Shown: positions 55,380 through 64,000 of the stretch, piece by piece
Position numbering within the stretch: position 1 is the first letter of the stretch
How the letters are laid out: every line of letters starts with the position of its first letter
From: Sorex araneus
Taxonomy: Eukaryota; Chordata; Mammalia; Eulipotyphla; Soricidae
NCBI RefSeq assembly: GCF_027595985.1
Contig: NC_073311.1
Coordinates: 49,142,463-49,206,462, forward strand
Reading direction: 5' to 3'
Length of the DNA: 64,000 nt
Program-made: the position numbers and the translations under genes
Notes under the pieces: model-generated
Told to the model about the DNA's origin: nothing
Databases searched by the model: none
Seen by the model: only the letters and a program-made list of their open reading frames with translations

Positions 55380-55970
55380 GGTGCTAAATCTATAGATGTT
55401 TTGGTGGCAGCTCATGCGCATGTCTTGCAATTGTGAGCCTGAGAGTTGGAGCTCACTGCCGCCCACATGCACCACCTGTGAACTGGTCAGTTGTGCTCTT
55501 AGGTGCCATCAGTGTCTTCCAGTCTCATGGCAGCCAGGTGTGTGTGAGTACCACAATCACAAAGAGACTGATCCCCTGTGAGCATGACTCAAAAAATGAC
55601 ACATGAGCACCATGGCCAGGATTGTAACCCCCCCCCCCCCACGCGGTGTTCAAGTATCACAAGGAAGAGGTATAAGACAACACATGAAACAGTGAAATTG
55701 AAATGAAGTGTAACCTCTGCAAGTGCACAACGGAGTGTGTGAGCACCACCGCCGAAGGGCAGAGCACCACAAACCAGCATCACCACAACATCAGTGGAGG
55801 GAAGGGAAGCGGGAAGGGGAGAATCATACTTTAGTTGTTCATGCTGACTGTAGAGGAATTCGTTATAAAATACCCTATCTCACAGCGTGGTAGGCACTTG
55901 CCATGAAGTTTATACATCCCTATGATATATGCAGGTAATTTTATCTTGCTGTTTTACAACTGACGAAACT
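55380..55970. other. Unassigned; C-run at 55629-55640
   Basis: Several gagcacca/gagtacca phrases recur loosely between 55540 and 55790, hinting at an uncatalogued repeat. Nothing named. Confidence 0.35.
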
Positions 55971-55974
55971 CGGA

Positions 55975-55993
55975 GAGAGAGAGAGAGAGAGAC

Positions 55994-56024
<31 letters not shown>

Positions 56025-56158
56025 CAGAGACAGAGAGACAGACAGAAAGACAGAAAGACAGACAGACAGAGACAGAGAGACTGAGACAGAGACAGAGACA
56101 AAGACAGAGACAGACAGAGACAGAGACAGACACACAGAGAGAGAGAGAGAGACAGACA
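55975..56158. repeat. Compound (GA)n/(GACA)n microsatellite
   Basis: Pure-purine gaga blocks alternate with gacagaga and gacagacagaaa units for about 180 bp. Confidence 0.97.
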
Positions 56159-56265
56159 CTGAAGTCCTGATACTCAAGCTACTGTATCTGGATACAGGGT
56201 TTTTATGAAGGTCAAGATGGGTAAATGTAGTTCATCTTGTGGTATTGGCATCCTTATAAGAAAAG

Positions 56266-56455
56266 AGGGGCCAGAGAGATAGTACAGGGAGCAAGGCACT
56301 TGCTTTGCATGCAGCTGACCCAGATTAGATTCTGAATCACATATGGTCCCTCAAAACCTACCCCCTACCACCCCCCATCCCCCGCATCCTGCCAGAGTAA
56401 TCCCTGAGCACAGAGCCAGGAGTAAGCCTTGAGCATTATTGGATGTGGCTCAAAT
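56266..56455 (+). mobile_element. SINE family 1, old, with a C-rich internal insertion
   Basis: ggggccagagagatagtac, box B cagattagattctgaa, body with inserted cctaccaccccccatccccc (56360-56385), end ggatgtggctcaaata. Confidence 0.85.
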
Positions 56456-56459
56456 ATAT

Positions 56460-57325
56460 ATATACATACAGGTATACAGAAATACAAATTAATTAATTAA
56501 TTAATTGGCTCAAAGAAGAAGAGTTGAGACACCAGGGCCGTGAGTACGCCAGATGGAAAACTTATGTGTAGAGACAACCAGCAGCCCTGGGCTCATCCAA
56601 ATGCCTTCTGAGGACACCCCCTTCTTTTGGACTTCCAGCTGCTAGAATTGTGAGAAAATTAATTTCTGTTGTGGAAGAAACCCAACCCATGTGTGGTGTT
56701 CTGTTATGGCAGCTGCAGCAAACAAATATAAGTGACGCCCCAAGAACTAATCCGGTTTTCATGCTTCTAGGTAGAGGTGGGAAACTGCACTTCCTGCAGG
56801 TGTCCTTTCCGAGGGCGCATCTAAGATCATCCAGCCCCAGCGGGAGTAGAGAACATCAGCCTGTGGCAGGGACCCTGGGTGCTAAAGAGAGGAGAGCGGC
56901 ATCAGGCTCAGATTCTTTTCTGAAGGCACACCTGCATCCACTGTCTTTTCTCTGGGTGACTGGCAGAAAGAGGAAGCAACTAGCTCTCCAGTGGCCATCT
57001 CACACAGAGACATGAGGAGTGATGAATACAAATTTCCCTTCTAAGAACCTGCAAGGCCCTGCAAGCTTTGCCTCTTGACATTTGCTCTAATTTTATCTCC
57101 TCCCACTCCCCTTCCTGTCCACTATTTTTCAGGAGCAGGGATTTCCTTATTTCTGAGTTCTCCCAAAGCCCATTTGCCTGCTCCAGAGACTTACACCTCC
57201 AATTATGGCTGCTAGAAGTCTCTCTTTGCTCTTTTTTTCATCTCTCTCTCACCCTCATTTTTCAGGCCCATTCCTGTGTTGCCTTCTTACCCTTACCATC
57301 TTAAAGTGACTCCCTGAAGTTATTT
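56460..57325. other. Unassigned sequence
   Basis: (aatt)n run at 56488-56505. The 121-codon frame at 56650-57015 has no recognised domain. Confidence 0.35.
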
Positions 57326-57330
57326 CATCT

Positions 57331-57412
57331 GTCGGTCCATCCATTCATCTGTCCGTCCGTCCATCCATCCGTCTGTCCGTCTGTCCATCCATCCATCCAT
57401 CTTATCCATCCA
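57331..57412. repeat. (CATC)n/(CGTC)n tetranucleotide repeat
   Basis: Mixed ccatc, ccgtc and tgtc units, the longest pure part being ccatccatccatccat. Confidence 0.95.
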
Positions 57413-57419
57413 TATTTAC

Positions 57420-58938
57420 ATCACTATTTTCCAAAAGTCATTGGGAATATGTAGTTACAAGTCACAGGTTATTGGACCCATGACATAGACAAGTGCACAG
57501 GAGAGAGAAATGATTTTGAGTTGCTAAAAGATAATCTGATGTAAAGTCTTATATTAAAGGTCACTGGGCAGATGACACTTTGAGCACCTTTGGTCAAAGA
57601 CATTGTAAATAATTCTCTCAGGATATATCATCACATTGTTTTTCAAAAATGAATGAGTTCATAAGGCACTTAATTTGTTTGCACAGCTTTAGGAATGTTG
57701 GAAATATTAAGTGAGACTGGGACCGAGGGGGCACAGGAAATTGCTACCATTTCAAATAGAGAAGGAAAATGAAAGTCTTGACATAGAGCTGGTAAGCTTA
57801 ATTGAAAATTTGGTGAATTCCAGACAAGAATACCAAGTAGATGGGGTATGAGAACTCGGAAAACAAAACAGGTTATACAGAGACATCAGATGTTTACTCG
57901 AACCCATCATTACAAATTCACCACATCTATTTGTTCATAAACGTGTGGATGAAGCAACTGCTAGAGACATAGGGTAGGTTGTAGGTTTTAGTGTGAAATT
58001 TATCAAGATCTGATTGTGTATCTGGGAGAAAATGGCAAGATCTTAATGGCACTGCTGCTGAATGGAACCAAAACTGAATGGCTGTGTTCTGATAATGCTA
58101 ACAGATCAATGTCAATCTAGAAAAATATCTCTGGAAAAGAGTTCTGGGTTTGGTCTTTTCCATTTCAACAATTTTATCAAAGTTTCACATGAAAGCATTG
58201 ATGATCCTTTAATCAAATCTTAGGGTGCAGCTTGGCTGAGAAGAGGAACAAATGGATCTTATAATAGAATCAGGATTCACAAAACTATCAATTGCCTGGC
58301 ATGAAGGGAGGAACAGAGCAAGTTGAATTGTGCTAGAAATAAATCTAAAACATTGCCTCTAGACCTTCAAACACCACAGTGAAAAGAGAGGATTCACTTA
58401 ATAGTAAATTATTCAAAAAATATAATTCACTAAAGTCTTGCCTTTATCGTAGTGAACCTTAGTCAGTTGGAATATATTGAACAGTTAGAACAAAAAAAAG
58501 ATACTTTGGGCTGCACTGTTGAATTGCTTTCAACAGAATAATGTCTAGTACATACTTATGCTCATCTAATATAACTTAAAATAATGCATGAATTAATGTT
58601 TTTGTGGGAAATATGCTATTATCTATTTATGCATTCCTAGGAGTATGCCTGGCTTTGATGGGCATGCAATACGTGAGATTCATATTAAATGAAGTTTCAT
58701 CTCATTATATAGACAAAATAGATTGAGGGTACTTAGAACAGCGTCTTGGAATCATACAAAGACAATCTTGCCGACAGAGCAGTTCATCAGTGGAAGGGTT
58801 TTTTTGAAATGGAGAATCTCTTTTTACTTGGAACACTGAAACAAAAGCTAGAGAAAACTCAATATTGTGCCGAGGATAGACTCATTACTCTGTTTTGGGT
58901 TGAATGGCATTAAAACTCAGGTTTTACTTTACAATTCT
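57420..58938. other. AT-rich unassigned sequence
   Basis: No repeat, RNA or exon recognised in 1.5 kb. Confidence 0.4.
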
Positions 58939-58942
58939 CCTC

Positions 58943-59122
58943 TGGGGGCCAGAGCAATAGTACAGCAGGAAGGGTGTTTGCCTTGCATGCAGCCAGCCCA
59001 GTTTCAATCCCTGACACCCTATATGGTCCTTTGAACACTGTCAGAAGTGGCCCCTGAACACAGAGCCAGTAGTAAACCCTGAGCACTGCCAGTTGTGGAT
59101 CCCAAATCAAAAATAAAGTAAA
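58943..59122 (+). mobile_element. SINE family 1, old, with target duplication
   Basis: gggggccagagcaatagtac, box B agtttcaatccctgac, body atatggtcctttgaacac, A-rich tail. The repeat aattctcct precedes and follows it. Confidence 0.88.
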
Positions 59123-59129
59123 ATAAAAT

Positions 59130-60890
59130 TCTCCTATTGATGAGCATTCACACCTTGTATTAAAGTTATCATTATTTTTTATTATGCATCATTTTGATTT
59201 GTGTGAAGATGATTACTTAACTCAGTTACAGCCTTCCTGAGAATCTAAGCAAAGAGCCAGGAGGGACACAGGAAGACTTATCAATTTGAAATTTGTTTCT
59301 TTTTGGACAGTCCATTCATCTTTTCTGGAACTTAATTTCCTTATGCTGAAAATAAAAGCAAAAAAACCTACCCTATATTATTGCTGTGAGAATAAGCTAT
59401 AGTGTGTGGGTAAAATACCTACAACCAAATAAGAGACAGAAGGATGCATACTGAATAGCACTTATATTTATTCTGTTCTTATAAGCGGTTGTCCCTTTGG
59501 TGCCTGGAATTGCAGAATGCACAGTTCTGTCTCTAAAGGTTGCTGTTAGGTTAAGACCATACTGTAGTCCAACCTAAGAAATCAATGGCCATTGATTCCT
59601 TTTTCACAGGAATGATGATTTTGCTCTCTGATCTGTTCTTATGTAGCTCTTTCTGCACACATGGTCTTTCTCTGGTGCTTCAGTGATTTTCATTTGAGGT
59701 GATGAAGCTGCTTGCTTTCAGATCAGTGAAATCTGAGCACCCCCTAGAGACAACAGAGGGATTTGTCCTATTTGAGAAAAAGATGGATTTTTCTCATTGT
59801 TTCGTTGCTGGAGCAAGTAAAATATGCCAAGAACAAGCTATGTGTGGAGAAAGGGAATGAGTAAGGAGAATCCAGTCTATTTGTGTTTCAAAAAACGCAT
59901 TCCCTCCTACATCTGAGCTCAAGTAATTAGTTTCAATGGAACCATAATTGAATCTCTGGTAGATTAAGAACAGGCCAATGACCAGGGTTAAGCTACCCAA
60001 ATATGATATATGATGACATTTCTGACCATTCAGGTAGTGTGCACTATTCAAATGCCCAGAGGAAGAACTCATTCTCACCCAACAAACTTTTGGAAGCAAA
60101 TTTAATTTTAAAGCTTCAAATATTTCATCGCCAGTGAGTTCTCATTTCCAGACCTCTTGAAGTTTCTCATCATTTCTGTCTCTAAATAAACTTAAAGAGC
60201 AACAACTTACCTATAATGACTAGGGGAATAAAAGGGAAGAGAGTGAACAGGATAAGAGAAGAGAGGAGAGTGGGAAAGGGGGGGGTTTATAAAATGAGGA
60301 AGATATTATAATAACACTTTGGGATTGTTATACTGTACATAATAAGCAAGAGTTATTGACTGATAAAAATTACCAGAAAACACATACCTCTTTAGGAAGT
60401 AAAATAAATTTTCTAACATTATATATTGAAACAAGGCAGAGTCTCCTGCCTCTGTGCCTGGCTGTCTTCATCGAAGGGGGGCGGGTTGAGCTTCCCTCCC
60501 TGCCCCGAGCAGTGATACAGTCATAAAAGAGAAAACAGATTCTGGGCTCACCATTGGTAAAACCCATCATCAAGATTCTAACATGTGTCTTTTCATATCA
60601 ATGGATAATTTTTCTAGCCACTTCAATTTAATGCATTTACAATCTACTTTATTAGACATTTCAGTTGACAATCATAGTGCATCACTCAATTCATGCTCTC
60701 AAAGAACATAAAATTGATTTGAAGTACCTCTATATTTTGAGAAAGAGTGATTAGTTTGAATAATCTGAAAAGATAACTTCTTCTAGGAAGAATTCATGGA
60801 GAGTGAGAAATAATACAAATTAAAGAATGTTATTCATCCACAAGAAAGAAATTTTACCATTTATAGAATCACAGGACATTGAACTTTAGG
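59130..60890. other. No gene; MIR-like stretch near 59310-59420
   Basis: cttttctggaacttaatttc...gctgtgagaataagctatag fits a MIR 3' half. A G-run (ggggggggttt) is at about 60279. The remainder is unassigned. Confidence 0.4.
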
Positions 60891-60894
60891 GCAT

Positions 60895-61203
60895 TACACT
60901 AAATACATAAACCAGACAAAGATAAATACTGTACAATATCACTTAACTGTAGAATCATAAGAAGATTCACTCTTAGAAGCAGAGAGTATAAAGGAGTATA
61001 AAAGCAGTTACCAGAGAGTGGGAATAAGATCAAAGGAGAGAGGTTGGTCAAAAGACACAAAGTTGCAGTTTGAAATGAATTACTTCTAGAAATCTGATGC
61101 ATCACATCTGCGTATAGTCAACAATATTGTGTAAGTAGTCAAAGTTGTTAAGAAATGAGATCATCAGTGTTCTCACTACACATAAAAAAATTGTGATGTG
61201 CTC

Positions 61204-61234
<31 letters not shown>

Positions 61235-61455
61235 TATACAGAGAAGATTAGCATGGCCCCTGCGCAAGGATGACACACAAATTCGTGAAGCGTTCCATAT
61301 TTTTATTCACTAATTAAATATAAATAAATTTAAAAAAATTGTGATGTGGTGGAGGTATTAACTAATGCTATAGTGGCAATTGCACTGTAATATATTAATT
61401 TAGTGAATCAACATTCTGTGTACCTTGAAGTGTTATATGTCAATTGCATATTAAT
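60895..61455 (+). mobile_element. L1MA-type 3' UTR, old, interrupted by the U6 insertion
   Basis: Order matches the old eutherian L1MA/MB 3' UTR: gtacaatatcacttaactg, ttagaagcagagagtataa, cagttaccagagagtggg, agaggttggtcaaaagacac, tcacatctgcgtatagtcaa, and after the insertion ggaggtattaactaatgcta, ccttgaagtgttatatgtc and aattgcatattaat. Confidence 0.75.
61198..61331 (+). pseudogene. U6 snRNA retro-copy fused to an L1 3' end
   Basis: 61198-61304 is a full 107-base U6 spliceosomal RNA copy from gtgctcgcttcggcagcac to cgttccatattttt. By comparison with the recalled mammalian U6 there are two changes: G to T at U6 nt 38 (61235) and G to A at nt 80 (61277). The ACAGAGA box is intact. Directly after the U-tract, 61305-61331 (attcactaattaaatataaa and the following aaatt) resembles the L1 terminus of this genome (tgattgactaataaataat at 55.34 kb). 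An 18-bp repeat taaaaaaattgtgatgtg flanks the chimera (61183-61200, 61331-61348), overlapping the first three U6 bases. No upstream TATA or PSE is visible, so expression is unlikely. Confidence 0.9.
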
Positions 61456-61459
61456 AGAA

Positions 61460-61828
61460 AGCAATGAGAGTATGAGAAGTAGACTAGTTTGTTTGAAACT
61501 GACCTTCTTTGGATAATCAGAAAAATAATTAGATAATTAATAATTTGGTGTATTTATAAAATTTCTAAGAATATATCAGAATGAAATAAAAAAAAATAAG
61601 AGCTCCTTGAGTCAGTAGTTTAGAAAGGAAAGAAGGCCAGAGAGAAGGTGTGATTTTACTATTAAAGCATTTTGTTGATTTAAATGTGGTAGCTGATTGT
61701 GTGGAATAGCTGAGCAGAGATTTCCACATACTCACAGGGATAAAGGGACAAAATATTGGGATTTAGGGGCCCACAAATGTAAATTTGACAGGCTTTCTAT
61801 TGGGATCTCTATTTACACACATTGTTTC
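61460..61828. other. AT-rich unassigned sequence
   Basis: Nothing recognised. Confidence 0.4.
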
Positions 61829-61834
61829 TCACAA

Positions 61835-62092
61835 TATAGCACTGTAGCACTGTAGCATTGTGGTCCTGTTTGTTCATCGATTTGCTCGAGAGGGCACCAA
61901 TAATGTCTCCATTATGAGACTTGTTACTTATTTTGGCATATTGAATACGCCATGGGTAGCTTGCCAGGCTCTGCCATGCGGAAGAGATACTTTTGGTAGC
62001 TTGCCAGGCTCTCTGAGAGGGATGGAGGAATCGAACCCAGGTCAGCCACATGCAAGGCAAAAGCCCTACCCGCTGTGCTATTGCTCCAGCCC
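61835..62092 (-). mobile_element. SINE family 2, full short variant, antisense
   Basis: Tail with repeated agcactgtagcactgtagca units, then ttcatcgatttgctcgag, ttggcatattgaatacgcc, two gcttgccaggctctg blocks, box B cgaacccaggtc and head ctattgctccagccc. The flanking repeat tctcacaa is short. Confidence 0.94.
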
Positions 62093-62109
62093 ACTTCCTC
62101 TCACAAGGT

Positions 62110-62485
62110 AGTGAAGAAAAAAATTGACTCATGAACTCTGCAGCCAATTTTGAAAAAGAATAATAAATTATCAGATCAAGATGATCTTTCTCTAATCTAA
62201 GCCTATTTTGGGAGAAAAAATACCCAGAGCAGTGTTCAGACTTTCTGTAATAGTGGGGGAAAAGATTTAAAAACTACTGGCAAATGACAATGAAAGTCCT
62301 ATTGAGGATCTGAACCTGAACTTGGAATGTACATCTGAATCTCACGCTGATCCAGTAAGCAGAGCTGAAGGAAATTTCCTTAGGGTTTTAAAGCACAAGC
62401 TCTGACCAGTCATTACTGACCAGGGCTAAAAACACCACAAATATTGAATTCAAGTAAAAGAAGTATTTTTTTAACCCTTGGGAGG
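62110..62485. other. Unassigned sequence
   Basis: Nothing recognised. Confidence 0.4.
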
Positions 62486-62489
62486 GATG

Positions 62490-62652
62490 TGAGTTTGGGT
62501 TTTGGGGTCACACCCAATGATGCTCAGGGCTTATTCTTGGCTTGGTGCTCAACGGTGACTCTTGGTGTGGCTCAGGGGACTATGTGGAATGCTGGAAATT
62601 GAAGCCTGGCTGACCACATACAAGGCAAGTACATCCCCTACCTCCAGCCCTC
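62490..62652 (-). mobile_element. SINE family 1, old, antisense
   Basis: ggggtcacacccaatgatgc, ggctcaggggactatgtgg, gaaattgaagcctggctg, then a shortened head (cctacctccagccc). Confidence 0.85.
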
Positions 62653-62699
62653 AAGTAACAGAAAATTAGAGTGTCACTTATGGAGGTTAAAATTTTAGC

Positions 62700-63215
62700 T
62701 TATGGCAGGGCCATGCATGTACCAAAATGTCCCAGGAAGCATCGTTTCTTGCCTCTTCTAGCTCCTGGTGGCCTCAGACACTCATTCCTTGGCTAATGAG
62801 GCCATAATTGCACTATCTACCTCTGCTTTCCCACCCTATCTTCCTCTGAGTCTATATCTGTTTCCAAAGTTCTCTCTTCTTATAAGGACATCCGGTGTAT
62901 TGATCTGCTATGACTCTGTTTCCAAATATAATCACTTTTTTTTTTGCTTTCTGGGTCACACCCGCCAATGCACAGGGGTTACTCCTGGCTCTGCACTCAG
63001 GAATGACTCCTGGCAGTACTCAGGGGACCATATGGGATGCTGGGAATCAAACCCGGGTCAGCCGAGTGCAAGGTAAACGCCCTAACTGCTGTGCTATCAC
63101 TCCAGGCTCCTCTGATCACATTTAAAGTATTAGCAAGTTAGGGCTTTAGGACAGTTGGCCTTCAATATTTTTTTTTTGGTGACACATTTCAATCCAGAAC
63201 TGACTACCTAGATAC
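62700..63215. mobile_element. Old eutherian interspersed repeat, interrupted by a SINE
   Basis: Order: cttctagctcctggtggcct, ctcattccttggctaatgag, cttcttataaggacatccgg, tttccaaatataatcac, [SINE], gatcacatttaaagtatta and ggtgacacatttcaatcca. I recognise this as a common old mammalian repeat but cannot assign its class reliably. Confidence 0.5.
62936..63108 (-). mobile_element. SINE family 1, young, antisense
   Basis: T-run, gctttctgggtcacacccgc, full body, box B caaacccgggtc and head gctatcactccaggc. It splits the old repeat around it. Confidence 0.93.
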
Positions 63216-63394
63216 TCAGATGCAGTGGTGGTTCTGATGAGTTCAGGCTTAAAATGAAACAAGACTAAAAAAAAATAAAAAACTGAGCATAGCTAGGAGC
63301 TCTACAATGCAGAAAGACAGATTCTGCAGAATATTTCTAGGAAATGCACTATATGCTCTATACAAGTGAGCAGACTGACAAACAAAAAGCTTGA
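63216..63394. other. Unassigned sequence
   Basis: Nothing recognised. Confidence 0.35.
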
Positions 63395-63705
63395 AATAGC
63401 AATAGTCCTGGAAACAACCCAAGTGCCCAAGAACAAACAACTGATTAAAAAAAAAAACAGGGGCTGGAGAGATAGCACAGCGGGTAGGGCGTTTGCCTTG
63501 CACGCGGCCGACCCGGGTTCAAATCCCAGCATCCCATATGGTCCCCTGAGCACGGCCAGGGGTAATTCCTGAGTGCAGAGCCAGGAGTGACCCCTGTGCA
63601 TCGCCAGGTGTGACCCAAAAAGCAAAAAAAAAAATTAAAAAAAAAAAAAAAAAAAAAAACAACTTGGTACTTCTACCCATATGGGGAATAAGAATAAATA
63701 CATAT
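63395..63705 (+). mobile_element. L1 ORF2-end fragment interrupted by a SINE
   Basis: atagtcctggaaacaaccca and agtgcccaagaacaaacaac resemble the L1 phrase on minor differences in ORF2's end; after the SINE, cttggtacttctacccatat continues. Confidence 0.55.
63460..63659 (+). mobile_element. SINE family 1, young, near-consensus
   Basis: ggggctggagagatagcac, box A gcgggtagggcg, box B gggttcaaatccc, intact body, and a long two-part A-tail (63627-63659) broken by tt. Confidence 0.96.
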
Positions 63706-64000
63706 ACATAATACATATGAGGATACATATGGGAGTTCAGAGTTGCTATCATATATACATTGTAATATCTAGTTTCAAAATAAAAAGGACAAGACCTACA
63801 AAGAAACAGGAGAGAACAGTTAAAACAATGGATTTTGTTGGCCTCCGGAGTTGAGGCCTCTTAGGCATAAGAGACCTAGAAATCAGACTAATAGACCAAG
63901 TTTTTAAAGCACCTATTATAAAAAGACCTAAAGGAAACAGCGTTTGACTAAAGATCTAAAGGAAGCAGTGTTTAATTAACAAAATAAAAGTGTGATAATA
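63706..64000. other. Unassigned; 28-bp tandem duplication at 63925-63980
   Basis: Units gacctaaaggaaacagcgtt... and gatctaaaggaagcagtgtt... follow one another. Otherwise nothing recognised up to the window edge. Confidence 0.6.

Noticed and set aside
55910..56177. Ser-Leu repeat open frames
   Set aside because: Translation of the GA/GACA microsatellite.
57331..57412. CRISPR-like short repeat array
   Set aside because: Simple CATC/CGTC tetranucleotide repeat with no spacers.
61198..61304. Functional U6 snRNA gene
   Set aside because: No TATA or proximal sequence element upstream, flanking target duplications, an L1-like tail and two substitutions point to a retro-pseudogene.

Overview
The window reads as mammalian nuclear DNA. 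It is AT-rich, has no long open reading frames outside repeats, and is packed with interspersed repeats. One tRNA-headed SINE family occurs dozens of times on both strands, from near-perfect copies with target-site duplications to badly decayed ones. From memory (not searched) its sequence matches the SOR-type SINE of shrews, so the source is probably a soricid (Sorex-like) eulipotyphlan. Ancient MIR, L1MA-type and Tigger/MER2-like relics shared by eutherians agree with this. I found no protein-coding exon I would defend, no intact gene, no bacterial or phage feature and no CRISPR array. The window looks like intergenic or deep intronic sequence.

Layout. 1-9 kb: SINEs, a long-tailed SINE-2 copy cut by the window edge, MIR relics and twin (TG)n arrays. 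9-14 kb: an L1 3' end with clear target duplications; a CpG-richer stretch with an RFX-type X-box and a CCAAT box (about 11.4 kb); then a composite block (12.3-13.5 kb) holding a broken copy of what looks like VAV3 exon 1 between two SINE-2 fragments. 14-32 kb: AT-rich, with old SINEs, a Tigger-like element, an L1 tail split by a MIR-derived piece that was itself hit by a 766-bp non-autonomous retroelement (20.1-20.9 kb), and a local duplication (31.0/31.7 kb). 32-48 kb: more L1 tails (one twin-primed), SINE-2 copies, a nested SINE pair and a degenerate interstitial telomeric array (43.15-43.30 kb). 48-57 kb: promoter-like CCAAT/GC-box segments in inverted orientation, young SINEs, a long pyrimidine tract with a second short L1-tailed element, and a twin-primed L1. 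57-64 kb: sparse sequence, an L1MA-like tail containing a nearly perfect U6 snRNA copy fused to an L1 3' end, and young SINEs.

The unifying theme is L1-driven retrotransposition. SINE family 1 has an A-rich tail and the U6 chimera an L1 tail. Two short non-autonomous elements (20.1 and 53.5 kb) share a 3' body and an L1-like terminus but carry unrelated 5' modules. SINE family 2 shares the tRNA head of family 1 but has a different body and a tail built from CAGTGA-like units, suggesting another mobilising partner. There is no multi-gene system here; the most unusual items are the VAV3-like exon fragment, the U6-L1 chimera and the short L1-tailed elements. Family names rest on recall and on comparisons between copies inside this window.
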